Below, piece by piece: positions 1 to 7,752 of a stretch of 64,000 nucleotides of DNA. Source of the stretch: Peptococcaceae bacterium (GTDB lineage Bacteria > Bacillota > Desulfitobacteriia > Desulfitobacteriales > Syntrophobotulaceae); the NCBI GenBank assembly GCA_009782825.1, contig WRII01000006.1, positions 1 to 64,000 of the forward strand, read 5' to 3'. The position numbers and the translations under genes are program-made. The notes under the pieces were generated by a model. It ran no database searches. It saw only the letters and a program-made list of their open reading frames with translations, and was not told the origin of the DNA. How positions within the stretch are numbered: position 1 is the first letter of the stretch; every line of letters starts with the position of its first letter.

Positions 1-226
1 TATATCGTCTAAACTTAAGTCAGCCAGATGGGCAACAGAGGTAACTTCCAGAGATAAATTGTATTTGGAAAAATTGGGGATGAATCCGGAGGCGATTTGA
101 GTACAGGTTGCCCGACTTTTAGGTTGTGAATGGAGCCAGAACCGCTTTCATGCATTGGCGGTGAAGGCTGGGGATTTTTCATATAAGTATTGGTCAAGTT
201 TGTCCGTAAGTTTACTAACAAAATCC

Positions 227-424
227 TCAATCAGAAACATGTAAATACTCTTTCAAAGCTTGTTGCAACAATTGAGAGAATGGCGCATTTGCTTTTTCTG
301 CTTGATAATTAAGCCATGCCGGAATCGACAATGTTTTCTTTATTGCTCTTGTGTCATTTAATTTCCGGTACTCGTTTGTATCGACAGCATTGTACAAAAC
401 GATAGGATAAACTTGGACATCCAT
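227..424 (-). pseudogene. Internally deleted HicB-family antitoxin remnant
   Basis: The 65-residue product looks like a HicB-type antitoxin of a HicA/HicB toxin-antitoxin system. Its first 13 residues (MDVQVYPIVLYNA) match the usual HicB N-terminus. The next part, starting VDTNEYRKL and containing KKTLSIPAWLN and FSQLLQQALKEYL, matches the HicB C-terminal DNA-binding region. Family members are usually about 130 residues, so roughly 60-65 central residues, including most of the partial RNase-H-like fold, are missing without loss of frame. A good ribosome binding site (GGGAGGG) precedes the ATG at 424, so it may still be translated. No hicA is visible on either side. The family call comes from the C-terminal motif; the deletion is inferred from family length. 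Confidence 0.65.
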
Positions 425-534
425 ATGGGTTCCCTCCCTGGTATTCCCTTGTATTCATTTTAGCATGTTTTACAAAGGAAAACCTCCTGTGCTACATGTC
501 CCCGTGTTCTGTGGATTCTGCGGATTCTTTTCAT

Positions 535-1722
535 TCATTCAATTTTAAAAATACTTAGCCGTTTTTTGTCATAACGGATAAATCGATTGTGACATAAATC
601 ATATTGTTGAGGAATAAAAGATGGTTCATGGAACACAATTTCTCCATTCAAAGAAATTACTGCAACTCCTGCTTCCTTAGAGAAGGTATAAAAGCATTGA
701 GTCATTTGATGATAAAAAAGTTCCGCTCTACTTAGGTCAAGAGGAATTTGCAATGCGATTTTACATTTTTCTCCTTGGCCATCCGCATGAAACAAACGGA
801 TATCATCAGGAGCGTCTTTGACAGCATCCTCTTCATCATCACGACAAGGATTACACAAGACCGCAATCGTCTCATTGTCAACAAAACAAGCTGCCCGGTT
901 ATTATGTTCCCAGACCCCTATGGTTACATCTTTAATACGGTGGTTTGAGATAAAATCCTCTACATCATATAGATTTAAGCAATCAGCAGACCCCCATACC
1001 CAGCCAGCGCTTAACAACTTTGTCTTGTCGGGGGACATCATAAGCTTACCGTAAAAATAATCATATTCATTTGGCCAAAATAGTTTATTAGCCTCTTCAT
1101 AATTCTTGTAAAAATCAATGTGCTTTTTCTCCGCATCTTCCTCAATTAATGATTTATCCGCAGTTAAAACCTGTCTGGTAGTAAGATTCGCAATTTGAAT
1201 CTGGTTCCAATCCACGCCAAATATAAGATGCGGCTCGTCTTTTTCATTCTTAAACAACGCGATTGGATATCTGGAAATGTCGGCATGATATTCTTCCCGC
1301 CATAAATTAATAAGGGAGTGTTCTTTCCTGTTCAATACGAAACCATGTCTTTTATAATTATTGACAACAACAATGATGTTATCCAATGTGTAAATAGATG
1401 AATCAGCGGAAGGGTCAAAGCCTCCATCTGAATATTGGAGTCCTTTTCCAGGATTGGTTTCAAAAAGATCCTTATGTTCTTTGGTATGGAAATTATAAAG
1501 CAATACTTCTCCCTTATTGGTAAGTATGACAACCTCCCCTTCATTGAAAAAAGCTGCCGATTGGATATCATTTTCTAAATTAATTTGATCATCAAAAACC
1601 ATAACAAGGTTCAAAAAACCAACTCCTATCTTGATATCAAGACCCATAGATTCCCGGGTACCCCAAACACAATCGCAGACCGCGCTATCGCAATTCCCCG
1701 CACCCTCAGGAATTAGGATCAC
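535..1722 (-). CDS. Hypothetical protein, possible beta-propeller-like
   Basis: An open frame of 395 codons that I cannot assign to a named family. The sequence is rich in short beta-strand-like stretches with alternating hydrophobic residues, and several segments (for example LTNKGEVLLYNF near residue 70 and AVISLNGEIVFHEP near residue 360) recall blades of a WD40-like or PQQ-like propeller. There is no signal peptide and no membrane segment, so it is probably cytoplasmic. The start is unclear: the longest frame begins with a GTG at 1722 with no ribosome binding site, and ATG codons at 1647 and 1602 also lack one. It stands alone on the minus strand, upstream of the decayed hicB. It may be a genuine solitary gene or a domain cut from a larger one. 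Confidence 0.5.
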   Translation of the reverse strand: MILIPEGAGNCDSAVCDCVWGTRESMGLDIKIGVGFLNLVMVFDDQINLENDIQSAAFFNEGEVVILTNKGEVLLYNFHTKEHKDLFETNPGKGLQYSDGGFDPSADSSIYTLDNIIVVVNNYKRHGFVLNRKEHSLINLWREEYHADISRYPIALFKNEKDEPHLIFGVDWNQIQIANLTTRQVLTADKSLIEEDAEKKHIDFYKNYEEANKLFWPNEYDYFYGKLMMSPDKTKLLSAGWVWGSADCLNLYDVEDFISNHRIKDVTIGVWEHNNRAACFVDNETIAVLCNPCRDDEEDAVKDAPDDIRLFHADGQGEKCKIALQIPLDLSRAELFYHQMTQCFYTFSKEAGVAVISLNGEIVFHEPSFIPQQYDLCHNRFIRYDKKRLSIFKIE

Positions 1723-1827
1723 CGGGTGGCACTGCTTTCTGGCTTATCCGGCCCAATTCCTTTGATTGTATGAGTATCTCATCCAAAGTCTGGTTATATT
1801 ATAGCCTCTTTCGGTTTGGGGATCAAC

Positions 1828-1888
1828 GCCCAATTCTGAGGATTGCCCAATTCTGAGGATTGCCCAATTCTGAGGATTTGCCCAATTC
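1828..1888. repeat. Tandem 17-bp repeat with inverted partner
   Basis: The unit GCCCAATTCTGAGGATT occurs three times head to tail (1828-1844, 1845-1861, 1862-1878) and is followed by a partial fourth unit. The core ATTCTGAGGATT reappears inverted as AATCCTCAGAAT at 1925-1936, so a stem could form with any of the three units. The array fills most of the 349-bp gap between the unknown minus-strand gene and the VOC gene. It could be a multi-site protein-binding region or slippage debris; nothing else was recognised in this gap. Confidence 0.6.
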
Positions 1889-2071
1889 AAAACACAACAG
1901 TAAAACAAATGCAGTTGACGGAATAATCCTCAGAATGCTAGGATATAAAAAACACAGAGAAAGGAATAACCCGGGCCATGAAAGACACCGTGGACGACAT
2001 GAGCGTCCAAGAAACCTTTCATGGATATGGTTCTTATGAAGGCTATAACTTCCCAAGAAAGGCAGTCCATA

Positions 2072-2401
2072 ATGGCAAAAACCAATTGGAAATACCACCA
2101 TATTGGCATTCCCACCGAGAAAAGTATTCTCGGAGAACACTATTTAAAAGACTACAAACTCTATCATTATGGATTTGAAGAAAGCGAATTTGGGATAGAG
2201 TGGATGAGATATGAAAAGGAGTGCCCCTTACCGGAACTCGTGAAAACAAAGCCGCATCTGGCCTTTGAGGTTGATGATTTACAGGAAGCGCTCAAGGGAC
2301 GCAAAATACTCATCCAACCAAATACTCCTTCGGAAGGAAATAGGGTTGCTTTCATTGAAGAAGACGGTCTGCCAATAGAACTCATACAAATCACAGAGTA
2401 G
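2072..2401 (+). CDS. VOC (glyoxalase/bleomycin-resistance) superfamily protein
   Basis: A 109-residue single-domain protein of the vicinal oxygen chelate type. It starts with the typical first strand and metal-side residue (KYHHIGIPTEK), has the central PHLAFEVDDLQEAL segment where family members place the second half of the fold, and ends with a FIEEDGLPIELIQ strand carrying the usual metal-ligand glutamate. The start at 2072 is chosen because AAGAAAGG lies about 10 nt upstream; the frame is open further upstream but without support. The substrate cannot be told from sequence. It is followed after 18 nt by the C1 protease gene and is probably cotranscribed with it and the chagasin-like gene, although a functional link is not obvious. 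Confidence 0.75.
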   Translation: MAKTNWKYHHIGIPTEKSILGEHYLKDYKLYHYGFEESEFGIEWMRYEKECPLPELVKTKPHLAFEVDDLQEALKGRKILIQPNTPSEGNRVAFIEEDGLPIELIQITE

Positions 2402-2419
2402 AGCAGGGAGGAGAAAATC

Positions 2420-3406
2420 ATGTTATATAAAGATTTCCAAAGTTTTAACAAGGATTTTATAAAACACAAAGCTCGCTGGAAGTCCAAAGACAACAGAATC
2501 GGCCATTACCCGGAAAAGACACGCCGAGCCATGCTAGGGGCCCTCATTGATGAAAAAGCTCACACAGCCTACAAAGCCCAACTGGCTAAAAATCCCCTGG
2601 TGGAAGCGGCCCCAAAATTCACTCAGGAAGTTGATTGGCGGCAGGGTAACCACGTGTCCAGCGTCAAAGACCAATACGGGTGCGGTGCCTGCGCGTCCTT
2701 CTCCGTCACAGCTATGGTTGAATCAATGGTATCAATCGAGCGAGCCGGACTCAAAATTGATCTGTCCGAAGCAGATCTGCACTTTTGCTCAAGCCACGGC
2801 GCTACCTGTGCCGGCTGGTATGTTGAAGCGGCGCTCAAACAAGCTCAGACACGCGGCATCACCGAAGAAGAATGCTTTCCCTATGACAGTCTGCTCCAAA
2901 CCCCGCCTGGGCAAACTCTTCCCACAGTTGTTCCCCAATGCATCCTCTCTCCCGACCGGGATGCCAAAGCCGTCAAAATCAAAACCTCAGTCAAATTGAA
3001 CAGCATGACAGACCGCAAGAACCACCTGACCAATATTGGACCTTGTGTTGCCACCTTTCGCATCTACGAAGACTTCTTCTGGTATGGCGGCGACATCTAT
3101 CATCACGTTTCCGGCAGTTATGAGGGAAACCACGCCGTCCTTGTGATAGGATTCTCCGAACAAGGACGGTACTGGTTATGTAAGAACTCCTGGGGACCGG
3201 ATTGGGGAGACAGCGGGTATTTCAAAATCGCCTACAAAGACCGGGACACCTTATTTGACGATTATCCCTTCTATGGGGCCAAAAATGTGATCCTGCCACA
3301 AGAAGCGCCAGAAGGACAAAAAACTAAAAAAGGATTTTTCTTCAAACTCTTGCAGGTTCTCCTACGGTTTCTGCAGCGTCTGCCCTTTGTGAGAAAAAAA
3401 TCATGA
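2420..3406 (+). CDS. Papain-like C1 family cysteine peptidase
   Basis: A 328-residue bacterial papain-family protease. The oxyanion-hole glutamine and catalytic cysteine are seen in DQYGCGACASF (Q85, C91), the catalytic histidine in GNHAVLVIGF (H238) and the asparagine in CKNSWGPDWGDSGYF (N256), so the whole catalytic set is present. The tryptophan that follows the catalytic cysteine in papain is replaced by alanine (A92). There is no signal peptide; the 65 residues before the mature-type domain are short for a propeptide, which suggests a cytosolic enzyme. The C-terminus ends in a hydrophobic and basic helix (about 305-328) that could contact a membrane. A strong GGGAGGAG site precedes the ATG. 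The stop overlaps the start of the chagasin-like inhibitor by four bases. Confidence 0.9.
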   Translation: MLYKDFQSFNKDFIKHKARWKSKDNRIGHYPEKTRRAMLGALIDEKAHTAYKAQLAKNPLVEAAPKFTQEVDWRQGNHVSSVKDQYGCGACASFSVTAMVESMVSIERAGLKIDLSEADLHFCSSHGATCAGWYVEAALKQAQTRGITEEECFPYDSLLQTPPGQTLPTVVPQCILSPDRDAKAVKIKTSVKLNSMTDRKNHLTNIGPCVATFRIYEDFFWYGGDIYHHVSGSYEGNHAVLVIGFSEQGRYWLCKNSWGPDWGDSGYFKIAYKDRDTLFDDYPFYGAKNVILPQEAPEGQKTKKGFFFKLLQVLLRFLQRLPFVRKKS

Positions 3407-3708
3407 ATCCATATAATACAAGCAACACCATGACTGTTACCGTGGGAACAGAATTTGAACAGCTCCTTCAAGCCACCCCCTCGGCAGGATATAGATGGAC
3501 TATAAATAATCTCCCAGTAGAATTTGAATTTCTAGAAAAAACTCTCAAGACCTCCGCAAGAAACGCTCCGGGGGATATGGCGATGGTGGCTTTCAAGTTA
3601 AAGGCGCTCCGCGTTGGGGAGTATGTTATAGAGTTTATGTATAAACGTCCTTGGGAAAATCTCGGCAACACCTTTAAGTTAATTGTAAAAGTGTTGCCAA
3701 GATCATAG
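3403..3708 (+). CDS. Chagasin-like inhibitor of C1 cysteine peptidases (I42)
   Basis: A 101-residue protein with the hallmarks of chagasin/ICP inhibitors, which block papain-like proteases with three loops. The first loop motif (NPTTGY in the family) is TPSAGYRW at 25-32, and the third loop motif RPWE is present at 82-85 inside FMYKRPWEN. The middle loop, usually glycine-rich GAGG, is NAPGDMAM around 54-61 and is less well conserved. There is no export signal, matching the unexported protease. The ATGA overlap at 3403-3406 with the C1 peptidase gene means the two are translationally coupled. The most economical reading is a cognate protease and inhibitor pair, the inhibitor protecting the cell or setting the protease's activity threshold. 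Confidence 0.85.
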   Translation: MNPYNTSNTMTVTVGTEFEQLLQATPSAGYRWTINNLPVEFEFLEKTLKTSARNAPGDMAMVAFKLKALRVGEYVIEFMYKRPWENLGNTFKLIVKVLPRS

Positions 3709-3713
3709 TATAT

Positions 3714-4802
3714 TTATGACAGCACCGGCCGCACCCCACTCCGTCTCTTCGCCAGCTTATAGACAAACGCCAGCACCTCCGCCACTGCCTGATACAAATT
3801 AGCCGGCACCAACTCCCCCAAGTCCACCTGAGCGTAGAGAGCCCTCGCCAGTTCCTTATTCTCAAACATAGTAATATCATGTTCCCGGGCCACCTCCCGG
3901 ATGCGCCTGGCCATCAAGTCCTGCCCCTTCGCCACCACCTGGGGAGCGTCAAGAGCCCCCGGATCATATTTGAGCGCTACCGCCACATGAGCCGGGTTCG
4001 TAATTACCACATCAGCCGTCTTCAATTCCTCCATCATGCGTCGCTGAGCCATGGCCCTCTGTTTCTTCTTGATCTCCGCCTTGAGGTGAGGATCCCCCTC
4101 CGTCTGCTTGAACTCATCCTTAATTTCCTGCAAAGTCATGCGCAGTTCTTTCTCATATTCAAACCATTGATACAGAAAATCAATAAAAGCCACAAACAAA
4201 AAAGCCAGCCCCACCTTCCACGCCATATCAAAAATAATACCGCCCAAAGTTGCCGCCGCCTGCAGCACCGTCATATTATGCATAGCCGGAAACACCCGAA
4301 AATTATCCCTCACAACAGCATAGAGAAAATATCCGACAACGCCAAATTTCAACAAAGACTTAACCAGATTCATAACCGCTTTGAGACCAAACACCTTCTT
4401 AAGCCCCTTGGCGATATTGAATTTTTCCCACTTAAACTTAAGAGTCTTGGTTGTAAACAGCACCCCCACCTGAGCATAATTAATAAGCAGCCCCAAAACC
4501 ATAGCCGCCCCAAAGAGCGGCAGCAGCATCACAGCCGCCCGCCAAGTCAGAGACAACATGAGAGCGCTGATTTGAGCCGCCGTCCACTCCTCCGTAATCT
4601 GCATCGTCGACACAATGATCTCCGACATAGACATAATCATAGAAGGCAGCCAAAACCGCAAAATCATGACCAGTCCAATCAGCACCACAGCCGACGAAAT
4701 CTCCGGACTCTTGAGAACCTGGCCCTTTTTACGAGCATCCTTGCGCTTCTTGGGAGTCGCGGGAAATCGCTTCTCCCCTGCCGGTTCCGCTATTGCCGCC
4801 AC
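3714..4802 (-). CDS. flhB: Flagellar type III export gate protein FlhB
   Basis: A 362-residue FlhB/YscU-family protein of the flagellar export gate, controlling the switch from rod/hook to filament substrates. It has the N-terminal ATPKKRKDARKKGQV segment, four membrane spans within about 35-215, the cytoplasmic linker helix and the C-terminal cytoplasmic domain. The autocleavage site is NPAH (269-272) rather than the usual NPTH; the cleaved Asn-Pro bond is kept but threonine is alanine. The gene is last in a fliQ-fliR-flhB set and overlaps fliR by 13 bp. flhA, which normally follows, is absent; the chagasin gene converges from the other side after five bases. Confidence 0.95.
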   Translation of the reverse strand: MAAIAEPAGEKRFPATPKKRKDARKKGQVLKSPEISSAVVLIGLVMILRFWLPSMIMSMSEIIVSTMQITEEWTAAQISALMLSLTWRAAVMLLPLFGAAMVLGLLINYAQVGVLFTTKTLKFKWEKFNIAKGLKKVFGLKAVMNLVKSLLKFGVVGYFLYAVVRDNFRVFPAMHNMTVLQAAATLGGIIFDMAWKVGLAFLFVAFIDFLYQWFEYEKELRMTLQEIKDEFKQTEGDPHLKAEIKKKQRAMAQRRMMEELKTADVVITNPAHVAVALKYDPGALDAPQVVAKGQDLMARRIREVAREHDITMFENKELARALYAQVDLGELVPANLYQAVAEVLAFVYKLAKRRSGVRPVLS

Positions 4803-5569
4803 CCCCTAAACAACTCATCCAGCCAGCCAAAAGTCATCTCAATCACGCCCGCGACCTCGCCACCCAAAAGCGTAATGGTCAAGTAGAACATAATCAGCCC
4901 GAAAGTAATTTTCACAGGAAAAAACAAATTGAGCAGGTTAAGCTGAGGAACCACTTTAGCCAAAAGCCCTACCCCCACATTAGCGATCACTAATGATCCG
5001 TAAATAGGCATCGCCACTTGCAGAGATAAGAAGATCGTTTGCCCCAGAATTTTAATAAAAAACTCGCTGCTGTTCGGAATATGTATTGGATTGATCGGAA
5101 CAAAAGTATACGACTTAACCAGCGCGGCAATAACAAGGTGATGGGTATTTGTTGCCAAGAGAATCAAGCTCGTCATAATCATCAGAAAATTCCCGGCAAT
5201 AAAGCTGCGGTTGCCAAACAACGGGTCGACAGTACTCCCCATAATGAAACCCAGCTGAAAATCAATAAACTCCCCCGCCCCCAGCATCACAAAAGTAATA
5301 AGATTCAGAATAAAGCCAAAAGTCAACCCTATCAGCACTTCCTTGACTAAAACAGCCGCGTAGGCTAGCATCCCGTACGCCAGCGGCGTCACCGTCGGCG
5401 CCAAAACAGGATAGATAATCAGCGACAACCCCAAAGCCAGCCCCAGACGCACCATCACCGGAACCCCTCGCGCCCCAAAAACCGGCGTCAGCATAATCAT
5501 GCCGGCCCACCTGCAAAAAATCAATACAAAAATCAAAAGATTCCATTGCAGAGCGTCTAAAATCGGCAT
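4790..5569 (-). CDS. fliR: Flagellar type III export gate protein FliR
   Basis: A 259-residue, largely hydrophobic protein of the FliR/YscT family with about six membrane segments, part of the FliPQR export channel in the flagellar basal body. Recognisable features are the CRWAGMIMLTPVFGARGVP segment near the N-terminus, the GEFIDFQLGFIMGSTVDP loop and LGGEVAGVIEMTFGWLDELF at the C-terminus. The frame is open up to 5617, but the ATG at 5569 is preferred because AAAAGGAATG sits at a suitable distance before it. It lies between fliQ and flhB in the standard order. Confidence 0.93.
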   Translation of the reverse strand: MPILDALQWNLLIFVLIFCRWAGMIMLTPVFGARGVPVMVRLGLALGLSLIIYPVLAPTVTPLAYGMLAYAAVLVKEVLIGLTFGFILNLITFVMLGAGEFIDFQLGFIMGSTVDPLFGNRSFIAGNFLMIMTSLILLATNTHHLVIAALVKSYTFVPINPIHIPNSSEFFIKILGQTIFLSLQVAMPIYGSLVIANVGVGLLAKVVPQLNLLNLFFPVKITFGLIMFYLTITLLGGEVAGVIEMTFGWLDELFRGWRQ

Positions 5570-5603
5570 ACATCCATTCCTTTTTGGCAACACATAATCC
5601 AGA

Positions 5604-5876
5604 TTACTTTCGTGCATAGATCACAACATCGTTTATAAGATTGACAGCAAAAGCCATCAGCGTGTTGAGCATCCATGGCCCCATGATCAACATCACCAGG
5701 ACAACCACCAACACCTTAGGCACAAATGTCAGAGTCTGTTCCTGAATCTGTGTCATAGCCTGAAAAAGTCCAACCACAAGCCCCACAATCAAGCCGCCGC
5801 CCAGCATCGGCCCCGCAATCAGCACGGCAACCCCCAAGGCTTCCTTGGCAAAATTCATAACATCATTTTGCGACAT
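5604..5876 (-). CDS. fliQ: Flagellar type III export gate protein FliQ
   Basis: A 90-residue protein with two membrane helices and the FliQ-typical start (MSQNDVMNFAKEAL) and glycine-rich first helix (GPMLGGGLIVGLVVGLFQA) followed by TQIQEQTLTFVPK. FliQ forms the four-subunit part of the FliPQR channel. The ATG at 5876 is chosen because GAGGGAGC lies just before it. fliP, which usually precedes fliQ, is missing; instead the gene is preceded at 25 nt by copy 1 of the leader element described at 5902-6015, and further upstream lies the glycogen operon. Confidence 0.93.
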   Translation of the reverse strand: MSQNDVMNFAKEALGVAVLIAGPMLGGGLIVGLVVGLFQAMTQIQEQTLTFVPKVLVVVLVMLIMGPWMLNTLMAFAVNLINDVVIYARK

Positions 5877-5901
5877 GGTTGCTCCCTCGTTTTCTCCTAA
5901 T

Positions 5902-6015
5902 GCGGGCTTTGCCCGCAAGTGGTCAGTGATCAGTGGTTAGTGGTTAGTGGTTAGTGGTCAGTATTGGATTTTCTTGTTTTTTATTGACGCTTTGCGTCTG
6001 TAAGTTACTATAGGG
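5902..6015 (-). repeat. Leader repeat element, copy 1 (upstream of fliQ)
   Basis: Read on the minus strand the element runs: CCCCTATAGTAACTTA, hairpin GACGC-AAA-GCGTC, an A-rich spacer, an array of six heptamers (types TGACCAC, TAACCAC, TGATCAC), then hairpin GCGGGC-AAA-GCCCGC. It ends 25 nt before the fliQ start, and the sequence after the hairpin continues into the ribosome binding site. The same element occurs at 17308-17407 and 61668-61767, each time directly before a gene and facing it. This copy is 114 bp against 100 bp for the others; the difference is exactly two extra TAACCAC heptamers. The rest of the gap up to 6260 holds no gene that I can see. Confidence 0.85.
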
Positions 6016-6260
6016 GTACCGCCCACTCAGCCTCATCTCGTCATCACCATACTCGTTCCCCTATGTAGCCAAGCCTCTATAGTTTCAACGATTTAGCAGG
6101 ATCTATGTACACGAAACATATAAAATACTGTATGATTGTATTTAAGAACACAAAAAAAACCACAGCAAAAAACTTACACATCAGGTACGCCGTACGCGAA
6201 GATATCTACGATATGCCCCCATGCTTGGTTATGCGCAAAAATTGATTATGAGTATCTCCG

Positions 6261-7724
6261 TCACTCCAGCATCAACCCCTCATACAACTCCACATACTTG
6301 CCAGCCGAACTATCCCACAACACATCCGCCTTGCGCGCGTTCTTAAATAACCCCCGCCACGCCCTCTCATCCTGCCGATACACATAAACCGCCCGCCGGA
6401 CAGCATCCAGCATCTCATGAGCATTATAATTGGTAAAACTGAACCCATTCCCCTCACCCGTATGTTCATTATACGGACACACCGTATCCTTCAATCCCCC
6501 CGTCTCCCGCACAATAGGAATCGTCCCATAACGCATAGCAATCATCTGGGAAATGCCGCAAGGCTCAAAACGCGACGGCATCAGCAGCATATCCGACGCC
6601 GCATAAATCCGGTGCGCCAACTGGACATCATAGCCAACATACACAGCAAACTTACCCGGATACCGGGCCGCCATGATCGAGAAAAAATGTTCGTACTCCC
6701 ACTCCCCCGACCCCAGAATCACCATATGGACATCCTCACACATAATCTCCTCAAAGACATGCCGCACCAGATCCAGACCCTTCTGATCCACAAACCGGGT
6801 CACCATCCCCAACAAAGGAATCCGCTCCCCAGCACCTATCCCCTGATCCGGCATCCGCAGATCCGACATCCCCAATAACGCCTCCAGCCTCACCTTATTC
6901 TCCTCCTTCTGAGCCAAAGAAGAGCTGAACAGCGTAAAAATATGCGGATCCGCCTCCGGATTATACAGAGTCCCATCAATCCCATTAAGAATTCCACTCA
7001 GTTTAGACACATTATTCCGCAAAACCCCATCCAGATTTTCCCCAAAATAAGGATCCATAATCTCGCGGGCATAATTCGGACTCACCGTCGTCACACGGCC
7101 CGCATAGTAGATAGCCCCCTTCATCCAATTAACCGTCTCATGAAACTCCACCTTCTCCCACAGATCCTGATCCACAGACAACCCCACAACATCCCCCATC
7201 ACAGACCACGGGAACCTCCCCTGGTATTTGACATTATGGATGGTAAAAACCGTCTTCACCTCCGCGAAGAACGGATCATACTGATAACCATTATTCAGCA
7301 AAACAGGAATCAGCGCCGTCTGCCAGTCATGACAGTGAATCACGTCAGGTTTAAACCCCAGAACCGGCAGCGCGTCCAGCACCGCCCGGCAAAAGAACGC
7401 GTACCGCTCCGCCTCATCATAGAAGCCATAAAGCCCCTCCCGATGGAAATAATAATCATTTTCAAAAAAGTAATACATAACCCCTTCATGAATAAGAGAT
7501 AAAACACCGCAATACTGGCTGCGCCACGCCACAGCCACCTTCATCTCACACACCAACTCAGCCTTCTCCAACAAAGACTGGGCAATCGCACTATACTTAG
7601 GCAGAGCCACACGCACATCCATACCCTTTTGGCACAGCGCCTTAGGAAGGCTGCCCCCGATCTCCCCCAACCCGCCCGTTGTCACAAACGGCGCCGCTTC
7701 CGAAACCGTAAAAAGTACCTTCAT
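6261..7724 (-). CDS. glgA: Glycogen synthase GlgA
   Basis: A 487-residue GT5 glycosyltransferase that adds glucose from ADP-glucose to the non-reducing end of glycogen. It has the Rossmann-type N-terminus (MKVLFTVSEAAPF), the TTGGLGEIGGSLP loop, HCHDWQTALIPVLL, FTIHNVKYQG, the acceptor/donor region VTRFVDQKGLDL and the C-terminal PSRFEPCGISQMIAMRYG motif with the conserved glutamate. The usual lysine of the KTGGL motif (K15 in Escherichia coli) is threonine here. It is the last gene of glgB-glgP-glgC-glgD-glgA, all on the minus strand with short gaps, so one glycogen storage operon is likely. Confidence 0.95.
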   Translation of the reverse strand: MKVLFTVSEAAPFVTTGGLGEIGGSLPKALCQKGMDVRVALPKYSAIAQSLLEKAELVCEMKVAVAWRSQYCGVLSLIHEGVMYYFFENDYYFHREGLYGFYDEAERYAFFCRAVLDALPVLGFKPDVIHCHDWQTALIPVLLNNGYQYDPFFAEVKTVFTIHNVKYQGRFPWSVMGDVVGLSVDQDLWEKVEFHETVNWMKGAIYYAGRVTTVSPNYAREIMDPYFGENLDGVLRNNVSKLSGILNGIDGTLYNPEADPHIFTLFSSSLAQKEENKVRLEALLGMSDLRMPDQGIGAGERIPLLGMVTRFVDQKGLDLVRHVFEEIMCEDVHMVILGSGEWEYEHFFSIMAARYPGKFAVYVGYDVQLAHRIYAASDMLLMPSRFEPCGISQMIAMRYGTIPIVRETGGLKDTVCPYNEHTGEGNGFSFTNYNAHEMLDAVRRAVYVYRQDERAWRGLFKNARKADVLWDSSAGKYVELYEGLMLE

Positions 7725-7752
7725 GACCTATATCTCCATATCCTCTCAATTC

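Noticed and set aside
15-230. A 71-codon minus-strand frame at the window start
   Set aside because: The product is Pro/Ser-rich without family resemblance. A second frame that runs off the left edge looks slightly more protein-like, but too little is visible to call a gene.
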